Assembly: GCF_005280735.1 (NCBI RefSeq)
Contig: NZ_CP040078.1
Span: forward strand, 2,480,001-2,544,000
Source of the DNA: Trinickia violacea
GTDB taxonomy: Bacteria > Pseudomonadota > Gammaproteobacteria > Burkholderiales > Burkholderiaceae
Direction: 5' to 3'
DNA: 64,000 bases
In this document: positions 55,055 through 63,009 of the stretch, in pieces
Layout of the letters: the number at the start of each line of letters is the position of its first letter
Numbering within the stretch: the stretch's first letter is position 1
Position numbers and translations under genes: made by a program
Notes under the pieces: generated by a model
What the model was told of the DNA's origin: nothing
The model's database searches: none
The model's input: only the letters and a program-made list of their open reading frames with translations

Positions 55055-55523
55055 TTTGACGTCCTAATTAACATATCTGGACCTTCAATGGCCCATGTCC
55101 ATCTTGATGGTCCGCAACCGTTTCCCCGACGGTTGCAACCCGATTGCGTGAAGTTAAATTAGGGGGTTCCCAACACGCGAACCGTTCGCTGTCCCACGCA
55201 TTGGTCTGAATCGATTCGGGATCACGGGGATAAACGCAATGGATGATCGCTAGCGAACATTGGCTGCGGTCAACGCCGACGTGCTCATTGCGGCGTTGTC
55301 CGGCGACGGCCAATTACTGGCGATTGCCGCGGCAGGGGTTAACGCTGACGGGCCAATTATTTCGGCGTGCAAGTTAATCAGACCGACGTCGTGGAAAAGA
55401 AATAAGAAAACGTGGCGATCGCAGGGGCGATCAACTTGAATGCAGCCGGAGTGGTAGGCGGCGAAGGGCGGACTGCTGCATTTGCGCTGGTAATATCCGG
55501 CTTTAACACCCTCAGCTTCAATC
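55055..55523. other. intergenic region between divergent genes
   Basis: About 469 bases between the glycine-rich gene and the membrane protein at 55524. It is lower in GC than its surroundings and includes the hairpin at 55114-55136. It should hold both promoters. Frames across 55250-55585 do not look like coding sequence. Confidence 0.45.
55114..55136 (-). promoter_or_regulatory. hairpin in the leader of the glycine-rich gene
   Basis: GCAACCGT (55114-55121) pairs perfectly with ACGGTTGC (55129-55136) around a 7-base loop, 60-82 bases upstream of ATG 55054. No T tract follows in the transcribed direction, so a protein-binding palindrome or mRNA-stability element is more likely than an attenuator. 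Confidence 0.4.
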
Positions 55524-56309
55524 ATGCTCGCTCTCAAGCTCACGCTTGTCCCGGCATTCCTCTGGATCGTCTCGACGTCCGGCAAGCGGTGGGGGCCATC
55601 CGTCGCCGGATGGCTCGCAGGTCTCCCGGTCGTTGCCGGTCCGATTCTCTATCTGCTCGTGCTTCAGCACGGTCCGCTTTTCGGGGCCCACGCAGCGATA
55701 CTTTCGCTGTCGGCGATTCTCGCTTCGGAAGCGTTCAACTTCGCCTACGCGTGGACGTGCCGTACGCGCTCCTGGCCGATCGCACTCGGCTCGGGCCTGA
55801 CGGCATGGTTCCTATCCGCTTGCGCGTTATCGCGATTGCCCGCTTCGCCGCTTTGGGCCGCACTGGTGGCATTGGCCGCGGTCTGCTTCGGTCAATCGTT
55901 TCTGCCTCGCAGCAACCGCGCCTCGGCGGGCGCCCCGCTCGCTCGCACCGATTTGATCGGACGCATGCTGGCCGGCGCGGTGCTCACAGTGCTCGTCACG
56001 TCGCTCTCCGGGCTGCTCGGCGCGAAATGGAGCGGGCTCTTGGCGGTGTTTCCATTGCTCGGCATCGTGTTGTCGGTATCGTCGCACCGTGCTCACGGGC
56101 CCGACTTCGTGATCGCGCTGCTGCGCGGCATGGTGCTCGGGCGGTTTTCGTTCGCCGCGTTCTGTCTCTGGCTCTCGTTCGCGCTGACGCGTCAAGCGCC
56201 CGCTGCGGCGTTTGCCGAAGCAGCCGTCATCGCAATGGCCGTCCAATCGAGCACCAAACGGCTCGCAGCCGTGCAGCAGCACAGGCGAGAACCGCCGCGG
56301 CAACGGTAG
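55524..56309 (+). CDS. uncharacterised polytopic membrane protein
   Basis: 261 residues with about eight hydrophobic segments. Two halves look alike in layout: both contain a Gly-rich helix pair (GWLAGLPVVAGPILYLL, then SGLLAVFPLLGIVLSVSSHR), reminiscent of an inverted-repeat transporter fold. No characterised family is recognised. The C terminus is basic and cytoplasmic by the positive-inside rule. It stands alone, with divergent and downstream intergenic regions of over 400 bases. Confidence 0.75.
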   Translation: MLALKLTLVPAFLWIVSTSGKRWGPSVAGWLAGLPVVAGPILYLLVLQHGPLFGAHAAILSLSAILASEAFNFAYAWTCRTRSWPIALGSGLTAWFLSACALSRLPASPLWAALVALAAVCFGQSFLPRSNRASAGAPLARTDLIGRMLAGAVLTVLVTSLSGLLGAKWSGLLAVFPLLGIVLSVSSHRAHGPDFVIALLRGMVLGRFSFAAFCLWLSFALTRQAPAAAFAEAAVIAMAVQSSTKRLAAVQQHRREPPRQR

Positions 56310-56746
56310 TGCAGCATCGGATCAAAACGGTCGATTAATAGGAACCACCATAATAAAAAGCGCCGCCTTATCTTGAACGAGATAATCAGATCCTTGCGGC
56401 GCCAATATTTAAATGACTCGGCAAAAATATTTCCTCAATACCGCCCGCACCAATTTAATTACAATAATTTGACAAACCCCGATCTAACGAGACATTTTTA
56501 CTGACATCCCACATACCCGTCATCTTTATCAGGTTGTTTTACGTATGACGCCTGCTATCTTCAGTTTTGCGCGGCCGCATATTCAATAATTCAAATGATC
56601 GCGCACTCTTCCGGCACGCCTGCGGCGGAGCGTCTTTTGGTTTGATTGAAAATTACGTCAATTTATTTGTCGTTTTCAACACGCACGGCCGTTTTCCGCC
56701 CCACGGGGCAGAAAATCAATTATCCATTTCATAATCAGGAGTCGAC
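56310..56746. other. AT-rich region upstream of the AidA/PixA gene
   Basis: About 437 bases with markedly low GC, especially 56400-56700. It includes the two-part hairpin at 56360-56402 and the promoter of the downstream gene. No reading frame looks coding. Confidence 0.5.
56360..56402. terminator. two-part hairpin
   Basis: An outer stem GCGCCGC (56360-56366) with GCGGCGC (56396-56402) encloses an inner perfect stem TTATCT (56368-56373) with AGATAA (56380-56385). Read on the minus strand it ends in TTTTTATT, as a terminator would, though no minus-strand gene lies just upstream. It may also close the membrane-protein transcript on the plus strand. Confidence 0.5.
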
Positions 56747-57151
56747 ATGGCAACGATTTACGTAGATGTGCTCGTCAATGTGGCCAAGGCCATTGCCGAA
56801 AACAATCTGTCGAAATACGTATTCATGGTGGATTCGACGGGCTACAGCGGCGATGGCTCGGAAGGCAGCAATGAATTGAAGACGAAATGCGAAAACGGCG
56901 ACACGATCGTCTGGTCCGCCGTTTCGATCAACCCGGGAGAAGAGATTGCCATTCTCGGTTTCGGCGGACAGGCAATTCCCAACATGGTCAATCCCCAACA
57001 ATATCCGCAATACGACGGCACGGTTTGGGGCGGACGGGTCAATCAGGCAGGGACCAACGTCCAATACAACATCTACATGCTGCTGGAAGGCAACGTTCAT
57101 ATGTCGTTCGATCCGTTCATTACGGCGACCAATCCGCAAGCTTCGCGGTAA
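56747..57151 (+). CDS. AidA/PixA inclusion-body family protein
   Basis: 134-residue soluble protein matching the PixA/AidA family (PF12306). Landmarks are IYVDVLVNVAKAIAENNLSK, KYVFMVDSTGYSGDGSEGS, an Asp/Cys segment TKCENGDTIVWSAVSINPG, and a C-terminal strand ending YMLLEGNVHMSFDPFI. AidA was found as an acyl-homoserine-lactone-dependent gene in Burkholderia and Ralstonia, and PixA forms crystalline inclusions in Xenorhabdus; biochemical function is unknown. It is on the short side for the family. A strong AATCAGGAG ribosome-binding site and an AT-rich upstream region suggest high, regulated expression. Confidence 0.78.
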   Translation: MATIYVDVLVNVAKAIAENNLSKYVFMVDSTGYSGDGSEGSNELKTKCENGDTIVWSAVSINPGEEIAILGFGGQAIPNMVNPQQYPQYDGTVWGGRVNQAGTNVQYNIYMLLEGNVHMSFDPFITATNPQASR

Positions 57152-57247
57152 TCGCATGAGCCGGGCGAATCCGCTCGCGCTCAAATGAACGGCCGGTCCC
57201 GGCTTGTCGAAGCGTGAAATAGACAAGCCGGGACTGCACACCCCTCA

Positions 57248-58168
57248 CTACGCCGCCTCGCTTTCCAACGGATTCGTAAATCCGCGCACCGAATCCATCA
57301 TGAGTTCCGCAAGCCGCTCGACCGGCGGCGTCACCGCCGGCGATCCGCGCAGCAGCATCAGAGACAGCTGCGGCAGCGGCGGCAGGCCGTGCGCTTTTGC
57401 ATCGAAGACGATCAGCGACGGCGGCACGCCGTAGCGCGTGCGCACGGTCAACCCTAGCCCGGCCGACGCCGCCGCCCACAGCCCGGCCAGACTCGGGCTC
57501 GTGAACACTACGCGCCACGGTATCCCCGCGCGATCGAGCGCGGCCCGCGCCGCGTCGTACATCAGGCAGGGCCCGTCGAACGCGATGAGCGGCAGCGGTT
57601 CGCCCGACTCCACACGCCAGTTCAACGACTTCGCGCCGATCCAGCGCATCGCGGGCCTCGCGACCAGGTCGGCGCGACCGTCCACGCGGTGCGCGTAGGT
57701 CGATGCCGGCCCGCTGTCCCAGATCAGCGCGAGTTCGAGCTCGTTCGCTTCGAGCCGCGTCACCAAGTCGGCATTGCGCGCGACGCGCGCTTCGATGCGC
57801 ACCTTCGGATGGGCCCGCGCAAACGACCCGAGCACCTCCGGCAGCAGCGTCTCGCCGAAATCCTCCTGCAAGCCGAGCCGCACCCAGCCTTCGAGATCGG
57901 TGCCGCGCACCGCTGCCGTCGCTTCGTCGTTCAACTCGATCAAACGCCTGGCGTAGCGCAGCATCATCTCGCCCGCATCGGTCAGCGCCAGCCCGCGGCC
58001 CGCCTTGCGAAAGAGCGGCGTGCCGGCCTGTTCCTCCAGCTTCTTGATCTGCGCGCTGATCGCCGAGGTCGAACGCCCGACCTTGTCCGCCGCCTTGGCG
58101 AAGCTGCCCATGTCCATGCCCGTCACGAAGCTGCGCAAGCTCGCCAAATCGAAGTTCACCTGGCTCAT
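57248..58168 (-). CDS. LysR-family transcriptional regulator
   Basis: 306-residue regulator. The helix-turn-helix is GSFAKAADKVGRSTSAISAQ, and the effector domain begins at about residue 90 with GWVRLGLQEDFGETLLPEVL. Start ATG 58168 gives the canonical opening MSQVNFDLASLRSFV; ATGs at 58186 and 58198 are in frame. It diverges from an MFS transporter gene about 106 bases away, the usual layout for a regulator and its target. Effector unknown. Confidence 0.9.
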   Translation of the reverse strand: MSQVNFDLASLRSFVTGMDMGSFAKAADKVGRSTSAISAQIKKLEEQAGTPLFRKAGRGLALTDAGEMMLRYARRLIELNDEATAAVRGTDLEGWVRLGLQEDFGETLLPEVLGSFARAHPKVRIEARVARNADLVTRLEANELELALIWDSGPASTYAHRVDGRADLVARPAMRWIGAKSLNWRVESGEPLPLIAFDGPCLMYDAARAALDRAGIPWRVVFTSPSLAGLWAAASAGLGLTVRTRYGVPPSLIVFDAKAHGLPPLPQLSLMLLRGSPAVTPPVERLAELMMDSVRGFTNPLESEAA

Positions 58169-58274
58169 CGGATCATCCCGTTTCATCGAACGATTCATCA
58201 AAAACTTTCTGATATTCAGGACGAATATAGGGTGCCAAACTGCGTCCGTCAAATCCTCTTACCAAGGGACGTTC

Positions 58275-59549
58275 ATGGAAAGCCCCTCTCTGATCACTCC
58301 CGTCGGGCAAGCGAAACGCGCCCTCGGCGCGTCACATAAATGGAAGGTGCTCGGCGTCGGCGTGGCGGCGAACGCGAGCTTTTCGGCCACGGCGACCGGC
58401 ATTCCGACGACCGCCATCTGGATGCGCCACGACTATCACCTCGGCAACGCCGAACTCGGCCTCGTGATGGGTTCGATGGGGCTGGGGCTCGCGCTGTCGG
58501 AGCTGCCGTGGGGGTTCGCCACCGACCGCTTCGGCGACCGGCCCGTGCTGATGACCGGCCTCACTTCGACCGCCCTCATGCTGCTGGTGATGGCGCTGTG
58601 TGCCGTGCCGTCGGCGGGCTCGATTCCGCCGCTCCCGCTGCTGGTCGCGATGATGTGCGTGGTCGGCCTGCTTGGCGGCAGCGTGAACGGCTCGAGCGGC
58701 CGCGCCGTGATGAGCTGGTTCAAGGACGGCGAGCGCGGCCTCGCGATGAGCATTCGGCAGACCGCGGTGCCGCTCGGCGGCGGCATCGGCGCGCTGCTGT
58801 TGCCGTGGCTCGCTCAGTCGCGCGGATTCGGCGGCGTCTTCAGCGCGCTCGCGGTGATGGTCGCGCTGTCCGCCGGCTTCGCGTGGCGCTGGCTGCATGA
58901 GCCGCCCGTCACCACCGCTCATGCCGCTCACGCCGCCCAACCCGCCGGCAGCGCCCCGCCGCGCGGACCGCTCACCGATATCCAGATCTGGCGCGTCGTG
59001 CTCGGCATCGGGATTCTGTGCGTGCCGCAGTTCGCCGTGCTGACGTTCGCGACCGTGTTCCTGCACGACTTCGCCCGACTGCACGCCGCTGGCATCAGCG
59101 CGACGATGGCCGTGATCCAGAGCGGCGCGATGGCGATGCGCGTCTGGAGCGGCCGATACACCGACAAGCGCGGCAACCGCCGCTCGTATCTGCGCGGTTC
59201 GACGCTCGTCGCGGCAGGCTCGTTCGCCGTGCTGGCGCTGGCCGTCGCCGTGTTGCACAACACGTTCGCCGCCGTGCTCGTGGCGCTGATCGCGGTGGCG
59301 GGCATCTGTGTGTCCGCGTGGCACGGCGTGGCGTACACCGAACTCGCGACGCTCGCCGGTCCTCAGCGCGCGGGCACGGCCCTCGGCATGGCGAACACGG
59401 TCGTCTACGGCGGGCTCTTCGTCGCGCCGATCGCGATTCCGCATCTGCTCGCGGCCAGTTCCTGGACCGGCGTGTGGATCGCGGCGGGACTCTCCGCACT
59501 GCTGACGTATCCGCTGTTTCCGAAGGCCATGCGTGCGGTCTCCCGATAA
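58275..59549 (+). CDS. MFS transporter controlled by divergent LysR
   Basis: 424-residue, 12-helix MFS transporter. The loop 2-3 motif reads GFATDRFGDRPVLM, and helix 5 contains VVGLLGGSVNGSSGRAVMSW followed by the cytoplasmic FKDGERGLAMSIRQTAVPLG. A Pro/Ala/His-rich central loop lies near residue 220. The pattern resembles CynX/nitrate-type and organic-anion MFS members. ATG 58275 is the first with a signal-free cytoplasmic N terminus; the ribosome-binding site is AAGGGA. Substrate unknown. Confidence 0.87.
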   Translation: MESPSLITPVGQAKRALGASHKWKVLGVGVAANASFSATATGIPTTAIWMRHDYHLGNAELGLVMGSMGLGLALSELPWGFATDRFGDRPVLMTGLTSTALMLLVMALCAVPSAGSIPPLPLLVAMMCVVGLLGGSVNGSSGRAVMSWFKDGERGLAMSIRQTAVPLGGGIGALLLPWLAQSRGFGGVFSALAVMVALSAGFAWRWLHEPPVTTAHAAHAAQPAGSAPPRGPLTDIQIWRVVLGIGILCVPQFAVLTFATVFLHDFARLHAAGISATMAVIQSGAMAMRVWSGRYTDKRGNRRSYLRGSTLVAAGSFAVLALAVAVLHNTFAAVLVALIAVAGICVSAWHGVAYTELATLAGPQRAGTALGMANTVVYGGLFVAPIAIPHLLAASSWTGVWIAAGLSALLTYPLFPKAMRAVSR

Positions 59550-59651
59550 CGGCGGTGCGGCAAGCCAATAACCATACCGGACCGTCACTCGAAATCAGCG
59601 CGCGGCAAGCCCGATCGATCCAGATAAAATGCCGTCTCGAAATGGAATCCA

Positions 59652-59670
59652 GGCCGCCTGAGAGGCGGCC
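59652..59670. terminator. short perfect hairpin before osmC
   Basis: GGCCGCCT (59652-59659) pairs perfectly with AGGCGGCC (59663-59670) around a GAG loop. It lies between the MFS stop and the osmC-like ribosome-binding site, so it may terminate the former or sit in the leader of the latter. No T tract. Confidence 0.4.
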
Positions 59671-59695
59671 GTCGCTCGATCAAAACGGAGGAGCC

Positions 59696-60175
59696 ATGTC
59701 CAGTCATAGCGCGAAGATCGAATGGGACCGCGCAGGCGCGGTGTTCAGCGACAACCAATACAGCCGCGCGCATCAGTGGTCATTCGACGGCGGCACAGTC
59801 GTGCCCGCATCGAGTTCGCCCGCTGTGGTCAAGGTGCCGCTTTCGAATCCGGCCAACGTCGATCCGGAAGAGGCGTACGTCGCGTCGCTATCGAGCTGCC
59901 ACATGCTGTGGTTCCTCGACATCGCGCGAACGGCGGGTTACGTGGTCGACCGGTATGTCGACGAGGCGGTCGGACACATGGCGCGCGGCGCCGATGGCAA
60001 ACCGTGGATCGCGACCGTCGAGCTGCGGCCGGTGGTGGACTTTTCCGGGGCGAAGCAACCTGACGATGCGGCCGTCGAGCGCTTGCATCATCGCGCGCAC
60101 GAGGCGTGCTTTCTGGCGAAGTCGGTGAAGAGCGAGATCAGCGTCGCGGGCAAGTGGACTTATCGCGCAGGTTGA
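59696..60175 (+). CDS. OsmC/Ohr-family peroxidase
   Basis: 159-residue thiol-dependent hydroperoxidase. The two redox cysteines are Cys68 in SLSSCHMLWFLD and Cys138 in HEACFLAKS, in the OsmC-type spacing. These enzymes reduce organic hydroperoxides in the cytoplasm. A strong GGAGGAG precedes ATG 59696. The frame is open far upstream inside the MFS gene, but that part is a shadow of the MFS coding sequence. It ends convergently with the SRAP gene. Confidence 0.92.
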   Translation: MSSHSAKIEWDRAGAVFSDNQYSRAHQWSFDGGTVVPASSSPAVVKVPLSNPANVDPEEAYVASLSSCHMLWFLDIARTAGYVVDRYVDEAVGHMARGADGKPWIATVELRPVVDFSGAKQPDDAAVERLHHRAHEACFLAKSVKSEISVAGKWTYRAG

Positions 60176-60245
60176 ACGCCATGAAGCGCCGCGCGGAACC
60201 GTCGGTACAGCGGCGCTGACTTCGCTGCCCGGGTCACTGCCGTGG

Positions 60246-60890
60246 TCACTGCGCCGGCGCAACCTTCGGCGCTTCCTCGGCCGCCATCGACTCGCTCGAA
60301 AACAACTGCAGGAACGAGCGCGCCTCGTCGGTGCTCTTGCATGCGAGCCAGTCTTCGTAGTCTTCCGGCCGCACGATCACGACCGAGCGCTTTTCTTCGC
60401 CGGGCTTGTGAAAACGCCGCATGAGCGGATGCTCGTCGGCATTCATGGTCAGCATCGTGAACGAAACGTCCTCGCCGTCCGGCTTCGGCCACGCGCGCCA
60501 TAAGCCGGCGACCGCAAACGGTTCGCCCGACGCCAGCCCAATTCGAAAGCGCACATGCTTGCCGCTTTCGTAGTTCGGTTCGTAGAACGCTTCGCACGGA
60601 ATCAAGCAGAGCTGTTGCTTCGCCCAGGCCGAGCGATAGGTCGGCCGGTCGCCTAGCGTTTCGACGCGCGCATTCATCGTCGTATAGCGCTTCGCATCGT
60701 GCGACGCTTTCGCCTTCGGCACCATGCCGAAGGTGGCGAGCAGCGCCTCGCGGCCGCCGTCGCTCGCGCGGCGCAACAGCGGCGCCGGATAGTCCTGATA
60801 GATCTCGTCGCGCCAATCGTCGGCGGGCGGCAACGCGCCGTAGTACTTTTCGAAGATGCGCCGGCGCGCGGCGACATAGTTCGTGCACAT
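60246..60890 (-). CDS. SOS response-associated peptidase (SRAP, YedK/HMCES-like)
   Basis: 214-residue SRAP-domain protein that crosslinks covalently to abasic sites in single-stranded DNA through Cys2, shielding them from breakage. Cys2 directly follows the initiator Met of MCTNYVA, Asn73 is in MNARVE, Glu104 in FYEP, and His161 in RRFHKPG; these correspond to the active-site set of YedK. ATG 60890 is fixed by the need for Cys2. It diverges from a YcaQ-like gene whose start is about 77 bases away, so both probably share a promoter region. Confidence 0.94.
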   Translation of the reverse strand: MCTNYVAARRRIFEKYYGALPPADDWRDEIYQDYPAPLLRRASDGGREALLATFGMVPKAKASHDAKRYTTMNARVETLGDRPTYRSAWAKQQLCLIPCEAFYEPNYESGKHVRFRIGLASGEPFAVAGLWRAWPKPDGEDVSFTMLTMNADEHPLMRRFHKPGEEKRSVVIVRPEDYEDWLACKSTDEARSFLQLFSSESMAAEEAPKVAPAQ

Positions 60891-60966
60891 GCCGATACCC
60901 TCGCCTGTCAGAGATGGACCTTTGATTCGACATACACTACCCGCTTCCCCCTCATCGACCGAATCC

Positions 60967-62181
60967 GTGAAGACCCTCCCGCTTGCCGCCGCCCGCACGC
61001 TGCACCTCGCCGCCCAGGGCCTGCTCGCGCCGCCACGCCGCAAGGCCGCCAAAGCGGACGTGCTAGACGCGATCCGCCGCATGGCGCAACTGCAGATCGA
61101 CACGATTCACGTCGTCGCGCGCAGCCCGTATCTGGTGCTGTTCAGCCGCATCGGAACGTTTGCGCCGCAATGGCTCGACGAGCATCTCGCCGAGGGACGT
61201 CTCTTCGAATACTGGTCTCATGAGGCGTGCTTCGTGCCGATCGAAGACTACGGCCTGTTGCGTCATCGCATGCTCGATCCGAGCGTCATGGGCTGGAAAT
61301 ATTCGATCGATTGGCACACGCGCCACAAAGAGGACATCGACGCCCTGCTCGCCCGCATCCGCGACAACGGCCCGGTGCGCTCGGCCGATTTCGTGCGCGC
61401 GGACGACAGCGTCGGCAGCGGCTGGTGGGATTGGAAACCGGAGAAACGCCATCTCGAAGTGCTGTTCACGCTCGGCGAGCTGATGGTCGCGGAGCGGCGC
61501 AATTTTCAGCGCGTCTACGATCTCGCCGAACGCGTGCTGCCCGATTGGGACGACGCGCGCGACCTGCCGCCGGCAGACGCCGCGCAGCAAACGCTCGTCG
61601 CGAGGACCTGCCGCGCGCTCGGCGTGGTCCGCGCCGATTGGATCGCCGATTACTACCGGCTCGCGAAGCGTCCGTATGCAGCGGATCTGCACGCGCTCGC
61701 GGATGCGGGTGAGGTGATTCCGGTGCGCGTCGAAGGCTGGAAGGAAGACGTGTTCGTCTCGCGCGAGCTCGAACCGCTGATCGACGACGCCGCGAATTCG
61801 CGCGTGCGCTCGACCGTCACGACGCTGCTCTCGCCGTTCGATCCGGTCGTCTGGGACCGCAAGCGCGCCACCGCGCTGTTCGATTTCGACTACGCGATCG
61901 AGTGCTACACGCCGGCCGCCAAACGCAAGTTCGGCTACTTCTGCTTGCCGGTGCTGCGCCGGGGAAAACTGGTCGGACGCGTCGATGCGAAGGCGCACCG
62001 TGCCAGCGGCGTGTTCGAGTTGAAGGCCGTGCATGTGGAGCCCGGCGTGCGGATCGGCACGGGGTTCATCGCGGATTTGCGGCGCGCGGTGCAGCGTTGC
62101 GCCGATTGGCACGGCACGCCGCAAATCGCAGTCGGCTCGGCGCCGGGCGCATTGGCGGAGGGTCTGCTGGCGGTCGAATGA
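60967..62181 (+). CDS. YcaQ-family DNA interstrand-crosslink glycosylase
   Basis: 404-residue protein of the HTH_42/YcaQ (AlkX) family, which excises alkylated bases and unhooks interstrand crosslinks. The family catalytic QxD motif appears in AQLQIDTIHVVARS; tandem winged-helix modules and the C-terminal beta domain follow. The GTG start at 60967 yields VKTLPLAAARTLHLAAQGL, the usual N terminus. Upstream in-frame ATGs overlap the SRAP start. Its product would create abasic sites, the substrate of SRAP, making the divergent pair functionally coherent. Confidence 0.87.
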   Translation: MKTLPLAAARTLHLAAQGLLAPPRRKAAKADVLDAIRRMAQLQIDTIHVVARSPYLVLFSRIGTFAPQWLDEHLAEGRLFEYWSHEACFVPIEDYGLLRHRMLDPSVMGWKYSIDWHTRHKEDIDALLARIRDNGPVRSADFVRADDSVGSGWWDWKPEKRHLEVLFTLGELMVAERRNFQRVYDLAERVLPDWDDARDLPPADAAQQTLVARTCRALGVVRADWIADYYRLAKRPYAADLHALADAGEVIPVRVEGWKEDVFVSRELEPLIDDAANSRVRSTVTTLLSPFDPVVWDRKRATALFDFDYAIECYTPAAKRKFGYFCLPVLRRGKLVGRVDAKAHRASGVFELKAVHVEPGVRIGTGFIADLRRAVQRCADWHGTPQIAVGSAPGALAEGLLAVE

Positions 62182-62219
62182 CCGCCGCCGAGTCGGCAGA
62201 TCTCAGCAGCTCGAGCGCT

Positions 62220-62450
62220 TCAAGCGGCCTGCTCCGGCGTCAGACGCTTGAAGCGCGGCGAGCCATCGGCGAGCACGCCATTGAACATCTCTGCGGGACG
62301 CACCCACAGCCCGCGCTCATGCGGCCACAGATGCTCGTAGACGACGAGCCGCTCGTCGGTCTCCGAATGCCTCGCGACGCCGATCTCGCGATAGAGCCCG
62401 CCCTTGTAATGGCGATGCGTCGCCAGTTGCAGCGCTTCGTTTTCGGTCAT
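62220..62450 (-). CDS. DUF1653 family protein
   Basis: 76-residue soluble protein. ATHRHYKGGLYREIGVARHS and VVYEHLWPHERGLWVRPAEM are hallmark DUF1653 segments. It is a small beta-rich domain of unknown function, often standing alone. ATG 62450 is preferred over an in-frame TTG at 62462. It converges with the YcaQ-like gene. Confidence 0.88.
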   Translation of the reverse strand: MTENEALQLATHRHYKGGLYREIGVARHSETDERLVVYEHLWPHERGLWVRPAEMFNGVLADGSPRFKRLTPEQAA

Positions 62451-62521
62451 GCCGGAATCCAAAAAAAGCGCCTATTTTAGCGGGCCGACGCGAGCGACGG
62501 CGTCTGCATCGCGCTGTCACG

Positions 62522-62959
62522 CTATCGCGCGGCCGAATAGATCTCCGACCGATGCAGTTCCATATACCGCTCCGGATACTCGACCGCCGTGAACCCGACA
62601 GGCCGGTACAGCTCGTGTGCATTCGACGTCACGAGCACAATGCGGCGCAGCCGGGCCAGCGTGGCGTCGGCGAACACGTGGTCGATCAGCGCCTTTGCGT
62701 AGCCGCGCCCGCGATAGCCGGGCAGCGTGAACACGTCGCACAGGTAGGCAAACGTCGCGTAGTCGGTCACGAGGCGCGCGAAGCCCACTTGCGCGCCGTC
62801 GAGATAAGCGCCGAAGCACAGCGACCCTTCGATCGCCTGTTGCACGACATCGAACGGTATCCCCTTCGCCCACGGCGCCTCATCGCGCAGGAACGCGTGG
62901 ATCATCGGCACGTCGAGCCGTGTCTTGTCGGTCGAGAACTGCAACTGCGGCGACACCAT
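62522..62959 (-). CDS. GNAT N-acetyltransferase
   Basis: 145-residue GNAT enzyme. The acetyl-CoA-binding loop is PGYRGRGYAKALIDHV, and the C-terminal signature is HELYRPVGFTAVEYPERYME. ATG 62959 is preceded by AGGAAGAGCG. The frame extends upstream into the next gene but has no coding value there. Short members of this type acetylate small molecules or peptides; substrate unknown. Confidence 0.9.
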   Translation of the reverse strand: MVSPQLQFSTDKTRLDVPMIHAFLRDEAPWAKGIPFDVVQQAIEGSLCFGAYLDGAQVGFARLVTDYATFAYLCDVFTLPGYRGRGYAKALIDHVFADATLARLRRIVLVTSNAHELYRPVGFTAVEYPERYMELHRSEIYSAAR

Positions 62960-63009
62960 GGCGCTCTTCCTATCGTGAGATTCGCGAGATAAAAGAGCGC
63001 CAGTATCGC

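Noticed and set aside
53090..55162. Long plus-strand frames of 690 and 583 residues (Ala/Val/Leu- or Arg/Cys/Leu-rich) across the repeat region
   Set aside because: They are shadows of the 15-base array, which has no stops in most frames. Only the minus-strand frame has a signal peptide, a ribosome-binding site and a sensible head.
55250..55585. 111-residue minus-strand frame upstream of the membrane protein
   Set aside because: No ribosome-binding site, no recognisable domain, and it overlaps the start of the membrane-protein gene.
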